From the NCBI GenBank assembly GCA_945873925.1, contig CAMCES010000003.1, positions 24,000 to 87,999 of the forward strand: a stretch of 64,000 nucleotides of DNA, in the 5' to 3' direction. Below, piece by piece: positions 43,661 through 52,982 of this stretch. Origin of the DNA: Bordetella parapertussis. GTDB lineage: Bacteria > Pseudomonadota > Gammaproteobacteria > Burkholderiales > Burkholderiaceae_C. Made by a program: the position numbers and the translations under genes. Under the pieces are notes generated by a model, which searched no databases, was not told where the DNA came from, and worked only from the letters and a program-made list of their open reading frames with translations. The number at the start of each line of letters is the position of its first letter. Within the stretch, counting starts at the first letter, position 1.

Positions 43661-44718
43661 GCAGTGCGCCTTCCACAGACCCCCCTCCACCCGCAGCGCA
43701 CCCGCACGCCCCCTTGAGCCCCTGGTGGCGACAGTGGTTGCCACAACTGACTTTGGTGCTGTCCTTGTTGGGCTTGGGCTTGGGCTTTCAGCTCTGGCAA
43801 AAATTGACTTCCATGCAAGAAATACTCGCGCGACAAAGCGCTGAGGCGGGGCAGTTGTCCATGCAGGCCAACAGCCTGGCCAAAAACGCCCAAGACCAAA
43901 CCCAAGAAACCGCCGCCCGCGTGGCCCTGCTGGATGCGCGCTTGAGTGAAGTGGCTTTGCAACGCAGCCAGCTCGAGGACCTGATGCAAAGCCTGTCCCG
44001 ATCGCGCGATGAAAACCTGGTGGTCGATATCGAGTCTGCGTTGGGCTTGGCACAGCAACAAGCCGAACTCACAGGCAGCGTACAACCCTTGTTGGCGGCT
44101 TTGCAAGCGGCACAAAAACGCTTGGCCAAAGTCGCTCAGCCCCGCTTGGCCCCGGTCATGCGCGCTATCCAACAAGACATTGACCGCTTGCAATCAACCA
44201 GATTGACCGACATGCCAGGCTTGTTGATGCGTTTAGACGAGTTGGTGGTGCTGGTAGAGACATTGCCCGTCATGAATGCGGTTGGCCCCAACAGCAGAGC
44301 CAGTCGCACTGTGGACACCGTGCCGCCGCGCACTTGGGCGCAGATGGTCAAAGACGCGGATGCCTCTGCGGTCGTGCAGCAGCTGTGGTCAGAGCTGACT
44401 GGTTTGGTCCGTGTCAGCCGGATTGAAAATGCCCAAGGTGTTCTGCTATCGCCTGAGCAAAGTTTCTTTGTCAGAGAGAATTTGAAACTGCGCTTGCTCA
44501 ACGCCCGTTTGAGCCTGCTCTCACGGCAAACCATGACGGCCAAAAATGATTTGGCCATGGCCGAGCGTGACATGCTGCAGTTTTTCGACCTGTCCCACAA
44601 GCAAGGGCAAACTGCCAAAAACCTGGTGCGGCAAATCGAGTCTCAAATCCTGGTGGTTGCCGCACCTCGCTTTGACGCCACCATGGCCGCCTTGGCCACG
44701 GCGGCGGCAGGACGCTGA
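43657..44718 (+). CDS. hemX: HemX-like membrane protein (uroporphyrinogen-III C-methyltransferase-like)
   Basis: A 353-residue protein with a Pro-rich N-end, one transmembrane helix at about 29-49 (LPQLTLVLSLLGLGLGFQLW), and a long periplasmic coiled coil (about 50-140). HemX is named as a methyltransferase by history but has no SAM-binding domain; its role is thought to be a scaffold in haem synthesis. Gene order hemC-hemD-hemX-hemY with ATGA overlap supports this. The ATG at 43657 overlaps the hemD stop. Confidence 0.87.
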   Translation: MSSAPSTDPPPPAAHPHAPLSPWWRQWLPQLTLVLSLLGLGLGFQLWQKLTSMQEILARQSAEAGQLSMQANSLAKNAQDQTQETAARVALLDARLSEVALQRSQLEDLMQSLSRSRDENLVVDIESALGLAQQQAELTGSVQPLLAALQAAQKRLAKVAQPRLAPVMRAIQQDIDRLQSTRLTDMPGLLMRLDELVVLVETLPVMNAVGPNSRASRTVDTVPPRTWAQMVKDADASAVVQQLWSELTGLVRVSRIENAQGVLLSPEQSFFVRENLKLRLLNARLSLLSRQTMTAKNDLAMAERDMLQFFDLSHKQGQTAKNLVRQIESQILVVAAPRFDATMAALATAAAGR

Positions 44719-44719
44719 C

Positions 44720-46006
44720 ATGCGCTTGGCCTTGTGGTTGTTGGCATTGTTCGGCGTGGCTGTGTTCGTAGCTTTGGGTTTGAGCCAGCAATTTGGCACG
44801 GTGACTTTCTTTGTGCCGCCTTACCGGGTAGATGTGTCCTTGAACCTGCTGCTCGTTGGGACGGTGCTGGGTTTTGCTTTGCTGTATGCGGCGGTGCGTG
44901 GTGTGTTCACGTTATGGTCGTTGCCAAGCTTGGCAAGTCGTTGGCGCACACAGCAACGCGAACGCGTGGCCCAAACCGCTTTGCTCAACGCCATGGTGCT
45001 GTGGATGACTGGCCGCTTCACACGTTCGCGCAAAGCTGCCTTGCATGCCCTGGGGCAGGTAGAAAGTTTGTTGTCGCTCGCACCCACTGAAAACCAGGCT
45101 TCTTTGGGGCTGATGCGCAGCCTGTTGCATTTGTTGGCGGCCGAATGCGCCCATTCCTTGCGCGACCATCCTGCTCGCGAACAACATTTCCAGCAGGTGC
45201 AGGCCCATGGCGATGGTGCAAAAGTCGAGCAAAAGCTGGAGTTGCGGGATGCCGCCCACCTCACCGCGGCGCGCTGGGCCTTGCACGACCGTGACAGCAC
45301 CACCGCGCAGCAGTACCTGAATTTGTTGCCCCAAGGCACAGCGCGTCGGACATTGGCTTTGCGTTTGCGATTGAAAGCCGACCGTTTGGGTCAACACCAC
45401 TTGCCCGCTTTGGACACCGCGCGTTTGTTGGCCAAGCACGGTGCGTTTTCCAGCACCGCAGCCAAGAGTTTGGTGCGCGGCCTGGCCATGGCTTGTTTGG
45501 ACGACTGTCGCGACAACAGCCAATTGCAGGCTTCCTGGCAATTGCTGCTAGCGGACGAGCGCACCCAAGTCGATTTGGCGGTCCACGCCGCCCAGCGCTT
45601 GCTCGCGCTAGAAGGTGACCCCGCCTTGGCATTGAAATGGCTGCTGCCTGTCTGGCAAGAACTCACCCGCATGCCCGAAACCGGCAGCGCATTACAGCGC
45701 CAGCGCTTGGTGCAGGTGATCTCGGCCGCCTTGCATGCCATGACGCCCGACAGTGAATGGCTGGCGCGTGTCGAGCAGGCCCGCTTGGCCAACCCGCGCA
45801 GCATGGAGTTGCAGTATTTGAGTGGCATGGTCTGCCTGCGCCACGGTTTGTGGGGCAAGGCGCAACAAATGCTCGAACAAGTGGCTTCGCGCTTGGCTTC
45901 GCCTGAACTGCAACGTCAGACTTGGCGAGCCTTGGCAGAATTGGCCGAGCAAAAGGGCGACAACGCCCAGGCCTTGGCTTGCTGGAAGCTCTCGGCCAAG
46001 GTCTAG
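44720..46006 (+). CDS. hemY: HemY-like TPR membrane protein
   Basis: A 428-residue inner membrane protein. Two hydrophobic helices (about 4-22 and 36-58) match the HemY N-terminal domain (FGTVTFFVPPYRVDVSLN). The rest is a TPR-like helical repeat region of about 330 residues (for example AALHALGQVESLLSLAP and RTWRALAELAEQKGDNAQAL). It is distinct from protoporphyrinogen oxidase of the same name. Starts 1 bp after the hemX stop; convergent with rne. Confidence 0.88.
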   Translation: MRLALWLLALFGVAVFVALGLSQQFGTVTFFVPPYRVDVSLNLLLVGTVLGFALLYAAVRGVFTLWSLPSLASRWRTQQRERVAQTALLNAMVLWMTGRFTRSRKAALHALGQVESLLSLAPTENQASLGLMRSLLHLLAAECAHSLRDHPAREQHFQQVQAHGDGAKVEQKLELRDAAHLTAARWALHDRDSTTAQQYLNLLPQGTARRTLALRLRLKADRLGQHHLPALDTARLLAKHGAFSSTAAKSLVRGLAMACLDDCRDNSQLQASWQLLLADERTQVDLAVHAAQRLLALEGDPALALKWLLPVWQELTRMPETGSALQRQRLVQVISAALHAMTPDSEWLARVEQARLANPRSMELQYLSGMVCLRHGLWGKAQQMLEQVASRLASPELQRQTWRALAELAEQKGDNAQALACWKLSAKV

Positions 46007-46018
46007 CTTGGGCTTGCG

Positions 46019-48694
46019 CTAGGAAGTTGTCGAACCGTTGTCAAATGGCATGGCCATTTGGCTCAGATCCCGCTTGGTTTCCACCAAGATCAAAGGGCCT
46101 TCGACCATCACCACCGCCGGTGGACGCTCGCGCGGCACATGGATGGGGCGGGGCTCAGCTGCGATGGCCGCTTGCACTTGCGCGATGCGCTCTGGGTTGG
46201 AGTTGACCCATTCCAGACCCGAGGATTGCGCCACGCTGTGCAACTCAGGCATTGGCAATGCGTAGGACGCGATCACCGGCATGCGCACGGCTGCGCTGGC
46301 GGCCGGCACCGCGCTTGCAGCGGTTTCGGTGTCAACAGGTGCAGGCTCGGGTGTGTAGGTATCGCTCGGTTTGTCTTTGCTGCGGGCTTGGCGCTCGCGG
46401 CCATAACGGTCAAGGCTGCGGCGCTCTCGGCGCTCGTGGACACGCTCACCGTCTTGACCGGCATGGTCAGCAGCTTGTTCATCCGAGGCTGGCGCATGGT
46501 TTTGCTCTGCTTGGCTGTCCGCGGCTTGCCTCGGGTCTTCCAAGCCGTTGGCATTCTCAGCCTGTGATGGGTTGCCGCGCTCGCCACGCCGACCACGGCC
46601 TCGGCGGCCATCGCGGCCTGCGCGTGCGGGTTTGTCGTCGCTGCTTTCAGCGGTGTCAGCTGGGCTGGTGGTCTCCAGGTTGCGCGGCTCCTCAGCGCGG
46701 GCTTCGCTGCGGTTGCGGCCTTCGCCGCGCTGGCCACGGCCTGAACGGCCGCGGCCTTCAGCACGGCCTTCAGCGGATTTGCTTTCTGGGCGCTCGGCAC
46801 GTTCGGCATCGCGGCCTTCACCCCGCTCAGCACGTCGGCCACCTCGGCGACCATCGCCTCGAGCTTCACCGCGGCCTTCAGCGCGGCCACCTTCACGGCG
46901 TTCACCGGTTTTGCCGTTGCGGCCGGTAGCTGCGTCCTTTGTTGTGTTTGGCGCTGCAGGCGCGAACAAAGCTTTGAGCCAACCGAAAAAGCCTGTCTCG
47001 GTAGCCGAGGGTGCGGTTGCCGTGGCAGCGGCGCGTGGTGCAGCTGCACTGCGCTCGGCCCGGGCAGCGGCACGGGGGTCTGCCTGTGGTGCAGGCAAAT
47101 CGGGCAGAACACCTTTGATGACCGGTGTTTGCTTGTTGGTCGGTTCTTGCGAGCGGCGGGTGACCGCGGTCGGGTCTTCGATCTCTTCGGCCATTTTGTA
47201 GCTGGCTTGCACATTATCCAAACGGGGATCATCGTGCTTCAAACGCTCGAGCTTGTAGTTGGGTGTTTCCAGGCCTTTGTTGGGAATCAGCATCACGTTG
47301 GTGCGCTGTTGCAATTCGATCTTGGCGATCTCTGAGCGCTTTTCATTCAGCAGGAACGAAGCGACTTCCACCGGCACTTGGGCATGCACCGCGGCGGTGT
47401 TGTCCTTCATCGACTCTTCTTGGATGATCCGCAAAATTTGCAGCGCCGAACTTTCGGTGTCACGCACATGGCCTGAGCCGCCGCAGCGTGGGCAAGGAAT
47501 GGAGGCGCCTTCGCTCAGGGCAGGGCGCAAGCGCTGGCGGCTCATCTCCATCAAGCCGAACTTGCTGATGGTGCCAAACTGCACCCGGGCGCGGTCTTGG
47601 CGAAGGGCGTCGCGCAAGCGGTTTTCCACTTCGCGGCGGTTACGGCTTTCGTCCATGTCGATGAAGTCGATGACGATCAGGCCGCCCAAGTCGCGCAAAC
47701 GCATCTGGCGCGCCACCTCATCGGCGGCTTCGAGGTTGGTGCGGGTGGCGGTTTCTTCGATATCGCCACCTTTGATGGCACGCGCCGAGTTGACGTCGAC
47801 CGACACCAAGGCCTCGGTGTGGTCGATCACGATCGCGCCGCCAGAAGGCAGGATGACGGTGCGGGCATAGGCCGACTCGATTTGGTGCTCGATCTGGAAA
47901 CGGCTGAACAACGGGGTTTCATCGCGGTAACGCTTGACCCGGGCAGCATGCTCGGGCATGACATGCGCCATGAACTGCTGCGCTTGGTCGTAGATGTCAT
48001 CGGTGTCGATCAGGATGTCGCCGATATCATGGTTAAAGTAGTCGCGGATCGCGCGGATGACCAAGCTGGACTCTTGGTAAATCAGGAACGCACCCTTGGT
48101 TTGGCTGGCACCGTCGATCGCGGTCCACAGCTTCAAGAGGTAGTTCAAGTCCCATTGCAACTCGGGCGCGGTGCGGCCAATCCCTGCCGTGCGGGCAATG
48201 ATGGACATGCCGTTGGGGTACTCGAGCTGGTCCATGGCTTCTTTGAGCTCGGCGCGGTCGTCGCCTTCAATGCGACGGCTGACGCCACCGCCACGAGGGT
48301 TGTTGGGCATCAGCACTACATAGCGGCCAGCCAGGCTGACAAAAGTGGTCAGGGCCGCGCCCTTGTTGCCGCGCTCTTCTTTTTCCACCTGGATCAGCAT
48401 TTCCTGACCCTCTCTGATCACGTCTTGGATACGCGCCTGGGAGGCAGAGACTTTGCTGGAGAAATACTGCTTGGCGATTTCCTTGAAGGGCAAAAAGCCA
48501 TGGCGCTCTTCGCCGTAATCGACAAAGCAAGCTTCCAGTGAGGGTTCAACCCGGGTGACCACCGCTTTGTAAATATTGCCTTTGCGCTGTTCGCGCCCTT
48601 CAATTTCGATTTCGTAGTCGAGGAGTTTTTGTCCGTCGACGATGGCCAGGCGGCGTTCTTCAGCCTGGGTGGCATTGATCAGCATCCTTTTCAT
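46019..48694 (-). CDS. rne: Ribonuclease E
   Basis: An 891-residue endoribonuclease that starts mRNA decay and matures rRNA and tRNA. The catalytic half (1-500) holds the S1 domain (about 37-125, GNIYKAVVTRVEPSLEACFV), the 5' sensor and DNase-I-like parts with IVIDFIDMDE, and the zinc link PCPRCGG near residue 400. From about residue 510 the protein is low-complexity, rich in Arg, Glu, Gly and Ala, the scaffold for degradosome partners and RNA. AAAGGA precedes the ATG at 48694. The long leader (to about 49.2 kb) is typical for RNase E autoregulation. Confidence 0.95.
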   Translation of the reverse strand: MKRMLINATQAEERRLAIVDGQKLLDYEIEIEGREQRKGNIYKAVVTRVEPSLEACFVDYGEERHGFLPFKEIAKQYFSSKVSASQARIQDVIREGQEMLIQVEKEERGNKGAALTTFVSLAGRYVVLMPNNPRGGGVSRRIEGDDRAELKEAMDQLEYPNGMSIIARTAGIGRTAPELQWDLNYLLKLWTAIDGASQTKGAFLIYQESSLVIRAIRDYFNHDIGDILIDTDDIYDQAQQFMAHVMPEHAARVKRYRDETPLFSRFQIEHQIESAYARTVILPSGGAIVIDHTEALVSVDVNSARAIKGGDIEETATRTNLEAADEVARQMRLRDLGGLIVIDFIDMDESRNRREVENRLRDALRQDRARVQFGTISKFGLMEMSRQRLRPALSEGASIPCPRCGGSGHVRDTESSALQILRIIQEESMKDNTAAVHAQVPVEVASFLLNEKRSEIAKIELQQRTNVMLIPNKGLETPNYKLERLKHDDPRLDNVQASYKMAEEIEDPTAVTRRSQEPTNKQTPVIKGVLPDLPAPQADPRAAARAERSAAAPRAAATATAPSATETGFFGWLKALFAPAAPNTTKDAATGRNGKTGERREGGRAEGRGEARGDGRRGGRRAERGEGRDAERAERPESKSAEGRAEGRGRSGRGQRGEGRNRSEARAEEPRNLETTSPADTAESSDDKPARAGRDGRRGRGRRGERGNPSQAENANGLEDPRQAADSQAEQNHAPASDEQAADHAGQDGERVHERRERRSLDRYGRERQARSKDKPSDTYTPEPAPVDTETAASAVPAASAAVRMPVIASYALPMPELHSVAQSSGLEWVNSNPERIAQVQAAIAAEPRPIHVPRERPPAVVMVEGPLILVETKRDLSQMAMPFDNGSTTS

Positions 48695-49213
48695 GATGCG
48701 TTCCTTTACTTGCTAACAACCTACAGGTCCATGTCGGACCAACGACGCCGAAAGCCAATACCAGAAAAGAAAGAAAGGGAATGCCGCAGGGCGACGCGCT
48801 GGAGCCGACTTAACGGCGGCGGTGCGTCTGGGGCGGGGGGTGGATGCGGGCGAGTTGCAGGTGAACAGGCATGACCAACAGGGCCATGGGGTTCATTGGC
48901 GAACGGGCGAGGGACTGGAAAGCGGGCATTGATTCAGCCGGCGCGAGCCAGGAGAAGCAAAGTTTCAGCAGAACCAACACGGCGTTCATGTATCGACAAT
49001 CTCACTTTGTATCCGTTGCAGGCTTGAATGGCAAACCTGCAACTGGGGTATTCCGTTTCTGTGTTTTTCCAAGGCATCGGCTTTGCGTGACCGCAGGGCA
49101 AACCGCAAAGGGGCGGTGAGGCTTGCGGCGACCACAGTGGGCATCGACCTCTCAGTGTTGGTGGTACGTGCTCTAATCTCTTATTCAAATCAAGCACTTA
49201 GAACCTGACACTG
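48695..49213. promoter_or_regulatory. Divergent rne/rluC intergenic region with structured rne leader
   Basis: This 519-bp gap has no convincing gene; an 82-codon frame at 48871-49119 lacks a ribosome binding site and family features. It holds two perfect inverted repeats: GTTGCAGG (49015-49022) with CCTGCAAC (49036-49043), and CTTTGCG (49081-49087) with CGCAAAG (49104-49110). Both would be stem-loops in the long rne 5' leader. RNase E of E. coli senses hairpins in its own leader to set its level, and the same divergent rne/rluC arrangement is found there; a similar loop is inferred here. Confidence 0.55.
48726..48740 (-). promoter_or_regulatory. Hairpin close to the rne ribosome binding site
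   Basis: GGTCC (48726-48730) and GGACC (48736-48740) form a 5-bp stem with a 5-base loop, about 30 bases before the rne start. It sits in the rne leader and could take part in self-regulation. Confidence 0.4.
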
Positions 49214-50209
49214 GTGGAGACCATTATAGACACAGAAGCCACCCCGCCGTCCCTCGCGGTCAAAACACTGACCGTGGACGAGGAACACGCTGGTCAACGC
49301 TTGGACAATTTTTTGCTGCGCCAATTAAAAGGCGTGCCCAAAACCCATGTCTACCGCATCATCCGAACGGGCGAGGTGCGGGTCAACAAAGGCCGCGCCA
49401 GCGCCGACACCCGGGTGCAAACCGGGGACCTGGTGCGCATGCCACCCGTGCGGGTGTCCACCCCGTCGCCTGACGCGCCGGTGGCACCGGGTCGCGAATT
49501 CCCCACCTTGTTCGAGGACGACCACATGCTGGCGATCGATAAACCGGCGGGTGTGGCGGTGCATGGCGGCAGTGGCGTGAGCTTTGGCGTGATCGAGCAG
49601 TTGCGCCAGGCCAGGCCGGGTGCGCGCATGCTCGAATTGGTTCACCGTTTGGACCGCGAAACCTCGGGCGTGCTGTTGGTGGCCAAAAAACGCAGCGCCT
49701 TGACCCGTTTGCAAGACCAGTTCCGTGACCGCGAAACCGGCAAGACTTACCTGAGCTTGGTCAAGGGCCAGTGGCCCTCTAATAAGAAGGTGATCGACCT
49801 GCCCTTGCAGCGCTATTTGTTGCCCAGCGGCGTGGGCGAGGGCGAGCGGCGGGTGCGCATCGCCCACAAAGACGATGCGAACGCCCAGCGTGCCATCACC
49901 TTGGTTCGGGTGTCGCGCCTGGTCGGTGACTACAGCTTGCTGGAAGTCACCATCAAAACCGGGCGCACCCACCAAATCCGTGTGCACTTGGCAAGCCAGG
50001 GCTACCCGATCGTGGGCGACGACAAATACGGCGACTTCGAGCTCAACAAACGCTTGGCCGCCCAAGGCTTGAAGCGCATGTTTTTGCATGCCTGGCGGTT
50101 ACAGTTCGTGCATCCGCAACTGGGCCGCCCGCAGACGGTGCAAGCCGATTTACCCTCCGAACTCCAACAATTCATAGACCATGTCCAAGCTCCGCCCGCG
50201 CCAGTTTGA
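49214..50209 (+). CDS. rluC: 23S rRNA pseudouridine synthase RluC
   Basis: A 331-residue RluA-family enzyme that makes pseudouridines at 955, 2504 and 2580 of 23S rRNA. An S4 RNA-binding domain comes first (GQRLDNFLLRQLKGVPKTHVYR), then the catalytic motif HRLDRETSGVLLVAKK with the active Asp, and GRTHQIRVHLAS. The start is GTG at 49214. The end overlaps the HAD gene by 29 bp. RluC rather than RluD is favoured because it is divergent from rne. Confidence 0.92.
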   Translation: METIIDTEATPPSLAVKTLTVDEEHAGQRLDNFLLRQLKGVPKTHVYRIIRTGEVRVNKGRASADTRVQTGDLVRMPPVRVSTPSPDAPVAPGREFPTLFEDDHMLAIDKPAGVAVHGGSGVSFGVIEQLRQARPGARMLELVHRLDRETSGVLLVAKKRSALTRLQDQFRDRETGKTYLSLVKGQWPSNKKVIDLPLQRYLLPSGVGEGERRVRIAHKDDANAQRAITLVRVSRLVGDYSLLEVTIKTGRTHQIRVHLASQGYPIVGDDKYGDFELNKRLAAQGLKRMFLHAWRLQFVHPQLGRPQTVQADLPSELQQFIDHVQAPPAPV

Positions 50210-50849
50210 CCTGATTGCCTTTGACTGGGACGGCACGCTGTACGACTCGACCCAAATCATTGTTCGTTGTATCCAAGCCGCGGTGGCCGATGTGGGCGGC
50301 GTGGTGCCCACGGACGAGCAAGCCGGCTATGTGATTGGCATGGCCTTGATGCCCGCGCTGGCGCATGCCGCGCCCGATGTGCCCAAAGACAAGTACCCGT
50401 TGCTGGGTGAGCGTTACCGCCACCACTACGCCAAGCACCACAACGACTTGTCCTTGTTTGCAGGCGTGTTGCCGATGTTGCAAGCCTTGCGCGAGCGCCA
50501 ACATATCCTGAGTGTGGCGACCGGTAAAAGCCGCCGTGGCTTGGATGACGCTTTGCACCAGGTTGAGTTGCGCGGCATGTTTGACGGCTCGCGCACCGCT
50601 GACGAAACAGCGGGCAAGCCCGATCCGCGCATGTTGCATGAACTCATGGCTGAATTTGGCATACCGGCCGAGCGTACCTTGATGATTGGCGACACCAGCC
50701 ACGACCTGCAAATGGCGCAAAACGCGGGCTGTGCCAGCCTGGCAGTCAGCTATGGTGCGCATGGCGCAGAAGGCTTAGAGCGGTGGTCTCCGCGCGCCGT
50801 GGTGCATTCGGTGCCAGCACTTCACGATTGGTTGATCGGGCATGGCTGA
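50181..50849 (+). CDS. HAD family phosphatase (Gph-like)
   Basis: A 222-residue HAD hydrolase. Motif I is DWDGTLYDS with D15 and D17, motif II is VATGKSRRG, motif III Lys is in TAGKPDPRML, motif IV is MIGDTSHDLQMA. The cap is a small helical domain like phosphoglycolate phosphatase. Substrate unknown. It overlaps rluC by 29 bp and the Rieske gene by 8 bp. Confidence 0.88.
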   Translation: MSKLRPRQFDLIAFDWDGTLYDSTQIIVRCIQAAVADVGGVVPTDEQAGYVIGMALMPALAHAAPDVPKDKYPLLGERYRHHYAKHHNDLSLFAGVLPMLQALRERQHILSVATGKSRRGLDDALHQVELRGMFDGSRTADETAGKPDPRMLHELMAEFGIPAERTLMIGDTSHDLQMAQNAGCASLAVSYGAHGAEGLERWSPRAVVHSVPALHDWLIGHG

Positions 50850-51210
50850 GGCATTGATCCCTTTGTGCGCCAGCGCAGACTTGCATGACAGCGGCTTGGC
50901 TGTGCCTTTTGATGTGGTGTTTGCCGGTCAGACCTGCCGCGCTTTCGCGGTGCGTTTTGAAGGACAAGTGCAGGCCTACCTCAACCGCTGTACCCATGTC
51001 GCCATGGAAATGGACTACCAGCCCGACCGGTTTTTTGACAACGAAGGGCGTTGGTTGTTGTGTGCCACCCATGGCGCGACCTACTCGCCCGATACCGGCG
51101 AGTGCGTCGGTGGGCCCTGCCGAGGCGGCTTGGTGAAAATTACCCTCACCGAAAACCAAGGCGTGGTGCACTGGCATACTGCCTATAACCTCAAGCCTTT
51201 GGAATTTTGA
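50842..51210 (+). CDS. Rieske [2Fe-2S] domain protein
   Basis: A 122-residue soluble ferredoxin of the Rieske type. The cluster ligands are C50-x-H52 (NRCTHVAMEMD) and C74-x2-H77 (LLCATHGATY), followed by the typical GGPCRGGLVK loop. No signal peptide or oxygenase partner is present, so it is a stand-alone electron carrier. The start overlaps the HAD gene; the peptidase starts 1 bp later. This HAD-Rieske-S49 group is a recurring Burkholderiales arrangement. Confidence 0.9.
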   Translation: MAEALIPLCASADLHDSGLAVPFDVVFAGQTCRAFAVRFEGQVQAYLNRCTHVAMEMDYQPDRFFDNEGRWLLCATHGATYSPDTGECVGGPCRGGLVKITLTENQGVVHWHTAYNLKPLEF

Positions 51211-51211
51211 A

Positions 51212-52201
51212 ATGAACCCCGATTCATCGCCCGACACCCCGCCCGCCACACCAACGCAGTCCAGCGTGGCTGCCACCTGGGAGCGAGAAACGCTTGAGCG
51301 TCTGGTGATGGCGCAACTCGAAGAGCAACGCACCGCCAGACGATGGCGGATCGGTTTTCGTGTGTTTTGGTCCTTGCTTGTGTTGGGCGCGGTCTGGTTT
51401 TCCTACCACCACAACAAAGCCACGACTTCATCCAATCCCCATTCACACACCGCTTTGATTGACATCAAAGGCGAGATTGGCGGTGAAACCAGTGCCAATG
51501 CCGAATGGGTCATGGAATCGTTGCAACTGGCCTTTGAAGATGAAGGCGCACAGGCCATTGTCTTGCGTATCGACTCGCCCGGCGGCAGCCCGGTGCAAGC
51601 GGGCATGATCAACGATGAAGTTCGCCGATTGAAAGCCCTTCACAAAAAGCCCGTGTACGTGGTGGTCGAAGAAACCTGCGCTTCTGCGGCTTACTACATC
51701 GCGGTGTCAGCCGACCAAATTTACGTGGACAAGGCCAGCATTGTGGGCAGTATTGGCGTGTTGATGGACGGTTTTGGCTTCACTGGTTTGATGGACAAAG
51801 TAGGCGTTGAACGCCGCTTGATGACCGCTGGAGAGAACAAAGGCTTTCTCGACCCGTTCAGCAGTCAAACCAAGCCCCAGCGAGAACATGCCCAAAACCT
51901 GTTGGACCAAATCCACCGTCAGTTCATCCAAGTGGTGCGCCAGGGCAGGGGCGGTCGCCTGAAAGAATCGCCTGAGTTGTTCAGTGGTTTGTTTTGGAGT
52001 GGGCAGCAAGCCGTTGAATTGGGTTTGGCCGATGGTTTTGGCACCTTGGATTCGGTAGCCCGGGAGGTGGTGAAAGCCGAAGACATTGTGGATTACAGCC
52101 GCCAAGACAATGTTGCTGAGCGACTGGCAAAGCGCTTTGGCGCGGCCATGGGCGAGGCCATGGTGAAAACGTCACTCAGTTGGATGCCGCACCTGCGCTG
52201 A
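51212..52201 (+). CDS. S49 family signal peptide peptidase (SppA-like)
   Basis: A 329-residue membrane-bound serine protease that degrades leftover signal peptides. One transmembrane helix lies at about 51-68 (VFWSLLVLGAVWFSYHH). The catalytic dyad is S158 (EETCASAAYY) and K210 (GENKGFLDPFS); the 52-residue spacing equals that of B. subtilis SppA. LRIDSPGGSPVQAG is the family oxyanion block. It is a short, single-domain form. Convergent with the methyltransferase gene. Confidence 0.9.
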   Translation: MNPDSSPDTPPATPTQSSVAATWERETLERLVMAQLEEQRTARRWRIGFRVFWSLLVLGAVWFSYHHNKATTSSNPHSHTALIDIKGEIGGETSANAEWVMESLQLAFEDEGAQAIVLRIDSPGGSPVQAGMINDEVRRLKALHKKPVYVVVEETCASAAYYIAVSADQIYVDKASIVGSIGVLMDGFGFTGLMDKVGVERRLMTAGENKGFLDPFSSQTKPQREHAQNLLDQIHRQFIQVVRQGRGGRLKESPELFSGLFWSGQQAVELGLADGFGTLDSVAREVVKAEDIVDYSRQDNVAERLAKRFGAAMGEAMVKTSLSWMPHLR

Positions 52202-52207
52202 ACCCGG

Positions 52208-52975
52208 TCAAGGTCCAAAAGCAAACACCGCAGGCGTGTTTTTGTCAGGCGCTTTTGGGTGACGCTTCCACTGCGCGACCCGCATGCTTTGGATCTGCAT
52301 CTGCGGCAAGCTCAGGTGGCTGCAGACCGCCAAGCGGGTGTGCTCTTGCAAGCTTTGCAGCAAGGCCGCCAACAGCGCGGCATTGCGATAAGGCGTTTCA
52401 ATGAACACCTGGGTTTCGCCGGTTTTCAAAGCGTGTTGTTCCAGCGCTTTCAACCGCGTGTTTCGCTTTGCTGCGTCTTGCGGCAAATAACCCAAAAATG
52501 CAAACTGCTGGCCGTTCAAGCCGCTGGCGGCCAAGGCCAAGAGCAGGGCGCTCGGCCCCACCAAGGGCAGCACCTGTAAACCCAAGTCATGCGCTGCTCG
52601 CACCAAGGATGAGCCAGGGTCAGCCACGGCAGGCATGCCGGCTTCACTCAGCAAACCCAAGTCGTGGCCTTGCAGGGCGGCTTGCAGCATGCCACGCATG
52701 TCCACACCCGCCACCAGGTCGCCCACTTTATGGACTTGGCGCGGCAACTCGGTGATCTGCTGGGCTTGCAAAGGCACCCTCAAGGGGTTCAAGGCGTCTA
52801 CCCGTTTGAGAAAAGCACGGGCACTTTTGGCGTTTTCAACGATCCAATGTTCAAGCTGCGAGGCCGCCTGCACCGTGGCCGTGGGCAAGACATCTGACAG
52901 GGGTACCTGGGTTTCGCACATGAAGTCCAAGGGCGTAGGGATGAGAAACAACTTGCCCATGGCGGTGGCGTTCAT
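52208..52975 (-). CDS. Tetrapyrrole-methylase-fold SAM methyltransferase (RsmI-like)
   Basis: A 255-residue SAM-dependent enzyme of the tetrapyrrole methylase superfamily. Traits are GKLFLIPTPL, the loop GLLSEAGMPAVADPGSSLVRAAH, LVGPSALLLALAASGLNGQ and FIETPYRNAALL, all like RsmI (16S rRNA C1402 2'-O-methyltransferase), but it lacks RsmI's C-terminal domain and is a separate subgroup. The true target is not known. ATG at 52975 is used; 52960 also fits. It follows maf by 7 bp and is probably co-transcribed. Confidence 0.85.
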   Translation of the reverse strand: MNATAMGKLFLIPTPLDFMCETQVPLSDVLPTATVQAASQLEHWIVENAKSARAFLKRVDALNPLRVPLQAQQITELPRQVHKVGDLVAGVDMRGMLQAALQGHDLGLLSEAGMPAVADPGSSLVRAAHDLGLQVLPLVGPSALLLALAASGLNGQQFAFLGYLPQDAAKRNTRLKALEQHALKTGETQVFIETPYRNAALLAALLQSLQEHTRLAVCSHLSLPQMQIQSMRVAQWKRHPKAPDKNTPAVFAFGP

Positions 52976-52982
52976 GGCGGGT

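Noticed and set aside
47597..48541. 314-codon plus-strand frame opposite the rne catalytic half
   Set aside because: Antisense shadow of rne; composition is rich in His, Val and Gln as typical of reverse-frame artefacts.
48871..49119. 82-codon frame in the rne/rluC gap
   Set aside because: No family traits and it crosses the stem-loops of the rne leader. A small protein cannot be fully excluded.
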